This document shows, piece by piece, positions 57,746 to 64,000 of a stretch of 64,000 nucleotides of DNA. This DNA is from JARBUG01 sp035628915 (GTDB taxonomy: Bacteria; Bacillota; Sulfobacillia; Symbiobacteriales; Symbiobacteriaceae): NCBI GenBank assembly GCA_035628915.1, contig DASPIW010000059.1:53314-117313 (forward strand), read 5' to 3'. A program made the position numbers and the translations under genes. How positions within the stretch are numbered: position 1 is the stretch's first letter; each line of letters starts with the position of its first letter. Under the pieces are notes generated by a model, which was given only the letters and a program-made list of their open reading frames with translations, had not been told where the DNA came from and did no database searches.

Positions 57746-60145
57746 ATGGACTTGTCACCCGTGTGCCGCATGGTCTGGATGATCGCGAGCGGCGAAAGCG
57801 AAGCCTTGAGCCGGGAGTATATCGAGACCGAGGCGCTGTTCCTGGGCATCTGCAAATTGGGTGATGTGCCGCTGGCCGACTGGCTGGCGCGCATGGAGCT
57901 CCCCCCGGAGGAGCTGGAGCCTGCCCGGGCCGAAGTTGCCGGCGTGGATGGGCTCTTCCGGCACCACGGCCTTGATCCGGTCGCATTCCGCCGTACACTT
58001 CGGGGCTTGCTTGCAGGTGGAAATGCCCCTGCCCCAGTCCAGGGGAAACGGGTCATGCACCGGTCTCCCCGGTGCCGCAGCGTATTTGAAGCGGCGGGCC
58101 GGCTGGCTCGGCAGGAGGGGCGCATCAAGCTGCTTCATCTCCTGCTGGCCATTCTCCAAGACCGGGGGAACGCGGCCTGTTCGCTCATGCGCGAAGTAGG
58201 CATTAGCGTGGACCAGCTCCAGTCCTCCGCCGCCGAACAGCTGGGGCAACCCGCTGCGGCCGGGGGGCATACGGCGCCCCCCTCCCCGTCGCCGGAGAAA
58301 ACGGCGCCCCGCAAGCCGACCCCCTGGCTGGACCAGTTCGGCCGCGATATCACCCGACTCGCCCGGGAAGGGAAGCTGCCGCCGCTGATCGGCCGCAAGG
58401 AAGAGATGACCCGGATTGCCCAGGTGCTGTGCCGGCAGCGCAAGAACAACCCGATCCTGGTGGGCGAACCCGGGGTGGGGAAAACCTGCATTGTCGAGGG
58501 TCTGGCCCAGCGCCTGCTGCAGCCCGGCGCCCCTGCCGGGCTGGCCGGAAAACGCATCGTGGAGCTGAGCATGAGCGCCCTGGTGGCGGGCAGCCAACTG
58601 CACGGCCAGTTTGAAGAGCGGCTGCAGAACGTCCTCGAAGAGGCCCGGAGCAGCCCCGAGATCGTCATCTTTATCGACGAGATTCACACCATGGTCGGCG
58701 CCGGCTCAGCAGGCCGGGGGGCGATGGATGCGGCCAATATTTTGAAGCCGGCCCTCGCCAGGGGCGAAATCCGGTGCATCGGGGCGACGACGACGGCGGA
58801 ATACCGGCGGTACATCGAAAAAGACGAAGCCCTGGCCCGCCGCTTTGAGATGGTGTGGGTCGAGGAGCCGTCGCGCGATGAGGCTGTGGCTATCGTGCAG
58901 GGACTGCGCGCCTCTCTGGAGGCGCACCACGGCGTCTCCATCACCGACGCTGCCATCGCCGCGAGCGTGGACCTGGCCATTCGGTACCTGCCGGACCAGC
59001 GTCTGCCGGACAAGTGCCTGGACCTGATCGATCAGGCCTGTGCCCAGAGACGGCTGGCCACGCTGACCGTCGTGCGGGTGCCGGACGCCGGCCCGGGCGA
59101 GAGCGAGCGCGCGGTCATCGATGCAGAAGAGGTGGCCCGGGTCATCTCCAAGCGGTGCCGAGTTCCCCTGGAACGCATGACGCAGGGTGAACAGGAGCGC
59201 CTCTCGCACCTCGCCGAAGCCCTCAGCCGCCGCGTGATCGGCCAGGACCACGCCGTCTCAGCCCTGGCACAGGCTGTGCTCGCTGCTCGGGCAGGTCTGG
59301 CGGATCCACGGCGCCCGCAGGGGGTCTTCCTCTTCCTCGGTCCCACGGGCGTGGGCAAGACCGAACTGGCCAGAGCCCTGGCCGAGTTCCTGTTTGACGA
59401 CGAGGACAGGCTGATCCGAATCGACATGTCGGAGTATACGGAGAAGCACAGTATCGCCAGGCTGATCGGTTCGCCCCCCGGTTACGTTGGGTATGAGGAG
59501 GAAGGGCAGCTTACGGGGAAGATCCGCAGCCAACCGTATTCGGTGGTGCTGTTCGACGAGGTCGAGAAGGCACATCCCGAAGTGCTCAACCTATTTCTGC
59601 AGGTTTTTGACGAAGGCCGGCTGACTGACGCCAAAGGCCGGCGGGCGGATTTCCGCAACGCATTCATCATTCTCACCTCAAACCTCGGCGCGAGGTCAGC
59701 CATGGTGCGCAAGCGCCAGATCGGTTTCGCCGAACCTGCTGCTGCGGTGTCGGACGGTCCGGACTTGGGAGAGTATCGTGACCACCTGCTTGCGGCCGCC
59801 CGGGCTGAACTGGCCCCGGAGCTGTTCAACCGCATCCGCAGCGTCATCGTTTTCCATCCGATCACGCCGGGCAACCTCCGCCGGATCATCGACAAGTTGC
59901 TGGACCGTGTCCGCAATCGGCTGTCGGAGAAAGGCCTGTCTCTTGAGATCACCGACGGTGCCTATGAAGTCCTGATGAGCAAGGGTTACTCGGAAGCTGA
60001 CGGCGTCCGCCGGCTGGAGCGAGTGATCGAAGATTTGATCGTGGCTCCCCTGGCCGCAGGTCTCCTGGAGAACCGCTTCACACCGGGCGCCCGGGTGGTG
60101 GTGAAGGCCGAGGGCGACGGCCTGGCGCTGGGCGGCCCCGCTTAG
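57746..60145 (+). CDS. ClpA/ClpC-like AAA+ unfoldase
   Basis: 799 residues, AGGAGGACGAACC before the ATG. A divergent Clp-N-like domain (about 1-150) and Pro-rich linker precede two AAA+ modules: Walker A GEPGVGKT at 240-247 with IVIFIDEIHTMVGAG; second Walker A GPTGVGKT near 532 with SVVLFDEVEKAHPEV. The segment between modules is short, without a ClpB/ClpC coiled-coil M domain, as in ClpA. I659-G660-F661 sits where Clp unfoldases carry their ClpP-docking loop, so coupling to ClpP is possible. Last gene of the operon. Confidence 0.93.
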   Translation: MDLSPVCRMVWMIASGESEALSREYIETEALFLGICKLGDVPLADWLARMELPPEELEPARAEVAGVDGLFRHHGLDPVAFRRTLRGLLAGGNAPAPVQGKRVMHRSPRCRSVFEAAGRLARQEGRIKLLHLLLAILQDRGNAACSLMREVGISVDQLQSSAAEQLGQPAAAGGHTAPPSPSPEKTAPRKPTPWLDQFGRDITRLAREGKLPPLIGRKEEMTRIAQVLCRQRKNNPILVGEPGVGKTCIVEGLAQRLLQPGAPAGLAGKRIVELSMSALVAGSQLHGQFEERLQNVLEEARSSPEIVIFIDEIHTMVGAGSAGRGAMDAANILKPALARGEIRCIGATTTAEYRRYIEKDEALARRFEMVWVEEPSRDEAVAIVQGLRASLEAHHGVSITDAAIAASVDLAIRYLPDQRLPDKCLDLIDQACAQRRLATLTVVRVPDAGPGESERAVIDAEEVARVISKRCRVPLERMTQGEQERLSHLAEALSRRVIGQDHAVSALAQAVLAARAGLADPRRPQGVFLFLGPTGVGKTELARALAEFLFDDEDRLIRIDMSEYTEKHSIARLIGSPPGYVGYEEEGQLTGKIRSQPYSVVLFDEVEKAHPEVLNLFLQVFDEGRLTDAKGRRADFRNAFIILTSNLGARSAMVRKRQIGFAEPAAAVSDGPDLGEYRDHLLAAARAELAPELFNRIRSVIVFHPITPGNLRRIIDKLLDRVRNRLSEKGLSLEITDGAYEVLMSKGYSEADGVRRLERVIEDLIVAPLAAGLLENRFTPGARVVVKAEGDGLALGGPA

Positions 60146-60197
60146 GCGCCCGGGCATGCAGCACTTCCGAACACCAGCGAAAAACGGACACCAAAGC

Positions 60198-60235
60198 AAG
60201 CGAGCCCGGACTCCCTCAGTCACGGGCTCGTTTCG
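60198..60235 (+). terminator. Terminator of the chaperone operon
   Basis: CGAGCCCG (60201-60208) pairs with CGGGCTCG (60223-60230), extended by AAG/TTT, 14-nt loop, followed by TTTCGCG. It lies 55 nt after the Clp gene and is the first terminator after the kinase gene. The remaining gap to 60416 shows nothing else. Confidence 0.7.
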
Positions 60236-60416
60236 CGTTATCGGATCAGCAGCGAATTAGGCGGAGCAGGAGCAGCAAGACGGTGGCCATTCTCATGGCA
60301 CCTGCCTGGAATCCGCCCACGATGGCACCTTCCGCCCGGAATCGGCCCGTCATCCGGGCCGAGTTCGGAAAACGCTTGGTCGCCGGGGAAGGGCTGACTC
60401 CGACCAGCTCGGCAGA

Positions 60417-61970
60417 TCAGGAAAGTCGCACTTCGATCCGTGTAAGCGCCAGGGTCGCTATTGACTGGAACTCGTCCAGGCTGACTGGCAGGGAAGGCAT
60501 ACCGACGGGAATTATGACGCCTAGGCCAATTTTACGCAGGATGGGATCCAAGGCGCTGTTCGCTTCGGCTATGAGGTACTTCACAAACTTGCCGACACCC
60601 ACCACTTTCAGCGCCTTCCACGCTACTTTGCCGATGATCCGTTCGATCTCTTTCTCGATAGCATCCGCCCCCTGGAGAATGGTGGAGCACGAGATTGAGA
60701 CATTCAGGGTTACCTTCTTACCGATTCTGGGTGGAATGCGGAATTCGAGGTCTACGCCAAACTTGCGATCTAGGAGCGCTTCGAGCTCCTTCAGTGGATC
60801 CGCCAATGGGTTGATCGCGGCTGTGATCCCAGCCAAATAGATGCCGATGGACTGGAGCGAGCTCTCAATCGCGGTGAGATCTGGCATCTTCGCGAAGAGA
60901 TCGTTCGCCGCCTGAATCTCAAACAACAGATCCTCCCCACCCAAGACAATGATGATTTTGTCCGCATCATCGCCACTGTGAAGACCAACCAGATGAGGAC
61001 TCTGCCGTTTGGGCTCCTTCTTCTGGATGTGGCACTGTTCGGAATCGTCGCGGAGCAGCTGAGCCGCTTTGTGGCATGCTGCCGCCAACGCCTGTGCTTT
61101 GTCGTTGTATGCAGCGCAGAAATCAAAGTATGTTTTCGTCGCAGTTTCGAACTCCGCTATGTGTGCATCCACTGCATCGAGGTTCCTACGCAGTCTTTCG
61201 GCCTTGTCATGGATATTCGGAACCGCTCCGGCATCCCTGAGGGCAGCGCCAACGGTAGAGATGATCTTTCGCGTCCCTTGCATCCCGGTTCTCACTTTTT
61301 GAGACGCAGCGAATACATCCGCGCAGTCACCAGCTGCCTTATCAAGTACACCAACCTCATGGGCGATGCGCTTCTTTCGCCGCTCGGGGCGAACCGTGAA
61401 GGCAAATCCAATAGCCGCGTGACCATGATCGTCGCTTATGGCTGGGGTGCTTTGGGTGATCACATAGTCACTCCAGTCTCCCGAGATATATGCACGATCT
61501 AGGTCCCACCACGCCTGCCCTCCACCTGCAAATACCGCCTGCGCGCGCACTTCGTTCATCGCGCCTCCGTCTGCGCGATTGAAGTCACCGATCCAGAGGG
61601 TAGGTAGTTCACGCTCATATCGGTCTTTCACGGCCCGTATTGCAGCCTTAAGCGCGTTAGTCGCGATGGGCACACTGCCGGATTTCAGGTGTACAAAAAC
61701 CACTCGAATGGGGCCCTCTTTAACAGTTGTAAAAGTCACCGAAGGACGAACTTCCCGGTCCGTTCTGTCAAGGTCTTCTACTCCCGTTATTCCGCGGCCA
61801 GCGTTCACTTTTGTTTGAATGGACATCTCTGGTTGGGTTCCGCTACGCCAGGTCAAACCAAAACCTTCTTTTGTAATCGTCGATTCAGCCAACAGAATTA
61901 GGTCGTATTCTGAGTACCTGATCGCTCCCCATTGACCACCTCCACCTTGATTCATGTACAGAATGTTCAC
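60417..61970 (-). CDS. Endonuclease/exonuclease/phosphatase-fold protein with long helical C-terminus
   Basis: 517 residues from GTG at 61970 behind AAAAGGGGG. The first 220 residues show the EEP (DNase I-like) fold: YMNQGGGGQWGAIRY start, Glu in LLAESTITKE, VVFVHLKSG, LWIGDFNRADGG (catalytic D/N) and AISDDHGHAAIGF (final D/H). The next 300 are helical and beta segments unlike a known domain, with KTYFDFCAAYNDKAQALAAACHKAAQ and LGVIIPVGMPS near the end. Could act as a nuclease effector or phosphoesterase. It faces the chaperone operon and codon use looks less GC-rich than its neighbours. Confidence 0.7.
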   Translation of the reverse strand: MNILYMNQGGGGQWGAIRYSEYDLILLAESTITKEGFGLTWRSGTQPEMSIQTKVNAGRGITGVEDLDRTDREVRPSVTFTTVKEGPIRVVFVHLKSGSVPIATNALKAAIRAVKDRYERELPTLWIGDFNRADGGAMNEVRAQAVFAGGGQAWWDLDRAYISGDWSDYVITQSTPAISDDHGHAAIGFAFTVRPERRKKRIAHEVGVLDKAAGDCADVFAASQKVRTGMQGTRKIISTVGAALRDAGAVPNIHDKAERLRRNLDAVDAHIAEFETATKTYFDFCAAYNDKAQALAAACHKAAQLLRDDSEQCHIQKKEPKRQSPHLVGLHSGDDADKIIIVLGGEDLLFEIQAANDLFAKMPDLTAIESSLQSIGIYLAGITAAINPLADPLKELEALLDRKFGVDLEFRIPPRIGKKVTLNVSISCSTILQGADAIEKEIERIIGKVAWKALKVVGVGKFVKYLIAEANSALDPILRKIGLGVIIPVGMPSLPVSLDEFQSIATLALTRIEVRLS

Positions 61971-62149
61971 AACCGACTTCCCCCTTTTCCATGTCATCCT
62001 AACTTGAATCTGTTACACGTTGCTCGGGGCATACGCATCGCCTAACTTCTGCGGCGCCAGCGGCGCCGTTAAACCCTTTGTTTTGGGCACCAACTGAAGC
62101 ACTCAATTCTACGATTGAGGTCCCACACCTTCCGCAAATCAGTCGCTTG

Positions 62150-62344
62150 CTAGACGTCTCCCTGCATCTGTACGAGGCTCGCGCTCGTGGGGGCGTCGGG
62201 TCTCTCCGAGGTAGAGTCACCAAAGCCCACCACGGCGATGTCCTCAGGAATTCGGTGTCCCAGTACATGTGGGCATACACCGCCTTGGACGGCGAAGCGA
62301 GTAACCGTTCCGGGATTACGGAGAACAAATCCATCTACAACCAC
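62150..62344 (-). pseudogene. Remnant of a LacI-family regulator C-terminus
   Basis: An open stretch contains LGHRIPEDIAVVGFGDS, close to the (G)LRVPEDIAVVGFDD signature of LacI-type sugar-binding domains, followed about 20 residues later by a stop (TAG at 62150). No HTH or rest of the protein is found around it, and the flanks in the 61971-62449 gap show no intact gene. Read as a decayed fragment. Confidence 0.45.
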
Positions 62345-62449
62345 CAGGAATCTTGATTGGGGAACTGTCTGCCGCTTCTCGCCTTGAGGGCCTTGCTATC
62401 TGACTCCCCGAGCCTGTGGTACACTGGAGGAAAGGAAGGGGGGGACGAA

Positions 62450-62707
62450 GTGGCAATCATCAATCCGAATCCTGAAGAAGCGTCCATCCTCAAGCGCATT
62501 CTTGGTGACCGGACGGTCGCAGTGGTGAATCTTGGGGATCGTCAGGTCGTGATCGAGATTCTTGATGAGCAGAGTGCCCAGAGCGTTCTGGATGCCGTTC
62601 TGTCCGACCCTGCGGAGGCGGCTCGGACGCGGGAGAGTATCCGCCAGCGGAAAGACCACCAAGGTATCTCGCTTGCGGAGGTCAAGGCAAAGTATCTCGA
62701 TGGCTAA
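62450..62707 (+). CDS. Antitoxin of a RelE/ParE-type toxin-antitoxin pair
   Basis: 85 residues from GTG at 62450 behind GAAGGGGGG. The N-terminal half is beta-rich (VAVVNLGDRQVVIEIL); the C-terminal half is helical with RESIRQRKDHQGISLAEVKAKYLDG, typical of the toxin-wrapping tail of RelB/Phd-like antitoxins. It overlaps the toxin gene by 8 bp, the usual coupling. Assignment rests mostly on context. Confidence 0.65.
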   Translation: MAIINPNPEEASILKRILGDRTVAVVNLGDRQVVIEILDEQSAQSVLDAVLSDPAEAARTRESIRQRKDHQGISLAEVKAKYLDG

Positions 62708-62942
62708 GGTCTCCTTTGCTCCAACGGCCGAGGCTGATTTCGGCGGACTGCCCGCACCTGTTCAAGCCCGCGGTGTCCAGATTATCGAGAACGTGTTGGC
62801 TGAGTTCCCGGGCTCCGGCGCCTCAGTTGTGTTCGAGGGTGAGCCCCTTCGGATGTTCCCGATCACTCCGTACCCGTACATCGTGGTGTACGAAAGCGCA
62901 GGGGATTCGATCTGGTCATCCGCTTTCTCCACGGGAAGATGA
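62700..62942 (+). CDS. RelE/ParE-family toxin with apparent C-terminal frameshift
   Basis: 80 residues beginning MAKVSFAPTAEADFGGLPAPVQ, with PLRMFPITPYPYIVVYE, the ParE/RelE core. After about residue 69 the reading frame leaves the family pattern (SIWSSAFSTGR). In the -1 frame the DNA from 62909 to 62956 reads DLVIRFLHGKMNWKE then stop, which matches the usual toxin ending (V.R.LHG..). A single missing base near 62901-62908 explains this. Either a recent inactivating deletion or a sequencing error. Confidence 0.65.
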   Translation: MAKVSFAPTAEADFGGLPAPVQARGVQIIENVLAEFPGSGASVVFEGEPLRMFPITPYPYIVVYESAGDSIWSSAFSTGR

Positions 62943-63088
62943 ACTGGAAAGAGTAAGAACGAGGGTGGCGGAGACGTTACCCACGTAACTTGAGTAGGTC
63001 GGGGCGGCACTGCCGCCCTGGTTTTGTTGTCCGGTCCTCCCGAACTCGTTTATGGCGGCTCCCGGCGGGAGAATTGATGGCTGAGGTG

Positions 63089-63187
63089 TTATGCGCCACG
63101 CTTGCGCTTCTGAGCCGCGCCCCGCATGGCAGCTTTCTTGCGTTCAGCGCTAGCCAGCCAAAGTGCGGTCTCGGAATCGGCCTTCAT
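63089..63187 (-). CDS. Tiny basic ORF coupled to the TPR-like gene
   Basis: 32 codons (MKADSETALWLASAERKK...). Its ATG overlaps the stop of the upstream TPR-like gene as ATGA, the only support for translation. The C-terminal third is Lys/Arg-rich. No family recognised. It could be a real small protein or the residue of a longer one. Confidence 0.3.
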   Translation of the reverse strand: MKADSETALWLASAERKKAAMRGAAQKRKRGA

Positions 63188-63558
63188 GCTAGCCAACCGC
63201 GATACCAGGCTTCCAGAATCGTCTGCTTCCGCCACCTTTTGAAGCCCTTCATCGCAGAATACAGCGTCTCTGCGTCATCCGCTCGGCCTGTCCGTAGAAA
63301 TCCCTCCGCGATAAGGAGCCGGCGAAAGAATGGTGGCTTCGGGCCGATCTCCATGGCACGGTGCAGTGTGGAGGCGGCGTCGTTGTGCCGACCCAGGTGC
63401 GCGTAACAGACTGCCGGTTCACCGAGCACCCAGGCAAGGTCAATCCGCTCTGCCGCCTCTGGATGACCTGCCATCCGTTCCAGAATCTCAGCCTGCCAGT
63501 CGTATGAGTCCGGCTCCATTCGCTGGAGTCTCTCGATACGCCACACCAACTGGGGCAT
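63184..63558 (-). CDS. TPR-like helical protein, possible fragment
   Basis: About 124 residues from ATG 63558; the frame is open to ATG 63591, and neither start has a clear ribosome site. Helix pairs of TPR spacing are visible (WVLGEPAVCYAHLGRHNDAASTLHRAMEIGP, AEGFLRTGRADDAETLYSAM). Upstream on the same strand lies a broken SEC-C motif, and SEC-C proteins often carry helical repeats, so this may be the C-terminal part of one decayed gene. Confidence 0.45.
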   Translation of the reverse strand: MPQLVWRIERLQRMEPDSYDWQAEILERMAGHPEAAERIDLAWVLGEPAVCYAHLGRHNDAASTLHRAMEIGPKPPFFRRLLIAEGFLRTGRADDAETLYSAMKGFKRWRKQTILEAWYRGWLA

Positions 63559-63583
63559 TCGGTCATGAGTCCGCCCCTCACGT

Positions 63584-63784
63584 TTACCCATTTATTACCA
63601 GCAAGAAATGGGTTCGTGAAGGACCGGCCGTGTTCCTCCTTGTTCGATTCGAACATCGTTCGATAGAACACGCGCTCGCCATTGCCGCTACAGAGGCGAT
63701 GGCTACCCAGTGTCTGTGCTGTGGCTGACAGCACTGCTTCTTGCCACTGCCGCACGGGGGCACGGGTCGTTCCGCCCAACCCAT
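63584..63784 (-). pseudogene. Frameshifted SEC-C zinc-motif gene fragment
   Basis: On the minus strand from 63777 one frame reads GRNDPCP and the next reads CGSGKKQCC (63754-63728). Together they spell the SEC-C motif GRNDPCPCGSGKKxxxCC, but a run of five C at the join (63756-63760) puts them out of phase by two bases, and two residues are missing before the last Cys pair. The rest of 63785-64000 shows only a weak hairpin at 63928-63958 and no intact gene. Confidence 0.5.
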
Positions 63785-64000
63785 CTGCACAGACGAAGAT
63801 GGTGCCAACATCGTAGTGGTAAGTCCGGTTGCAGCGGGTGCGCTCCAGGGGCATTCGGTCCCTAGTCCCGTCTTCCGCACATGGCTAACGCCAAGTTTGG
63901 AAGGAGTTTCAATGTTGCTCCGCGAACCCCCCTGGAAAGCTTGCACGACGCCAGGGGGCTTGCGGAATGGGTCGCAATCGTGAACGTCCGTCTCGCCAGG

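Noticed and set aside
1..64000. rRNA, tRNA or intact insertion sequence
   Set aside because: No tRNA-like cloverleaf, rRNA segment, or transposase/integrase frame was recognised on either strand.

Overview
The window reads as chromosomal DNA of a GC-rich, endospore-forming Firmicute of the Symbiobacterium type. Evidence for this: a complete gerA-gerB-gerC spore germination operon, a CotH-family protein, the secD-secF, recJ-apt-rel and dtd backbone typical of Firmicutes, frequent GTG and TTG starts behind strong AGGAGG-type ribosome sites, and a guanine riboswitch in front of xpt. The genus is an inference; no rRNA or tRNA gene is present to anchor it.

Layout. 0-22 kb is mostly leftward and carries housekeeping genes (dtd, rel, apt, recJ, secF, secD, an HD hydrolase, lepB, pxpA). 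These are interrupted by accessory modules: a DoxX-like membrane protein, a nucleotidyltransferase, a MoxR/ChlI-type AAA+ ATPase with a VWA partner, CotH, a cation efflux protein, a NUDIX hydrolase, an MFS transporter and a carboxymuconolactone decarboxylase-like protein. 22.7-26.8 kb is a leftward PTS / ChbG deacetylase / GH4 glycosidase operon for chitobiose-like amino sugars. 27.2-31.6 kb is the rightward ger operon, with a small fourth membrane protein and a divergent Glu/Lys-rich lipoprotein. 32.7-36.2 kb holds an MreB homologue, a CBS-HEPN fusion and a PAP2 phosphatase. 36.4-42.0 kb is a purine salvage block: guanine riboswitch, xpt, a BMP-type nucleoside-binding lipoprotein and its ABC ATPase and two permeases. 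42.0-50.5 kb (leftward) has a four-cluster ferredoxin with an FAD oxidoreductase, a large HExxH protein, a coiled-coil protein, and a PEP-synthase/rifampicin-phosphotransferase-like enzyme overlapping a TetR gene.

The most striking locus is 50.7-60.1 kb. Six rightward, tightly packed genes encode a soluble Ser/Thr kinase with TPRs, a GrpE-like exchange factor, an Hsp70 with two zinc-ribbon-like modules, a tail-anchored protein whose J-like domain lacks HPD, a zinc-ribbon/TPR/single-pass membrane protein with a duplicated His motif, and a ClpA-like AAA+ unfoldase with an IGF loop. I read this as a kinase-controlled, partly membrane-tethered chaperone/unfoldase system. It is not the housekeeping dnaK locus.

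60.4-64 kb looks like a decaying accessory edge: an EEP-fold nuclease, a LacI remnant, a toxin-antitoxin pair whose toxin seems frameshifted, and a SEC-C motif split across two frames. Three copies of a palindromic element built from CACGGAGGA-like units are scattered at 12.8, 22.6 and 36.2 kb; the third supplies the C-terminus of the PAP2 protein.
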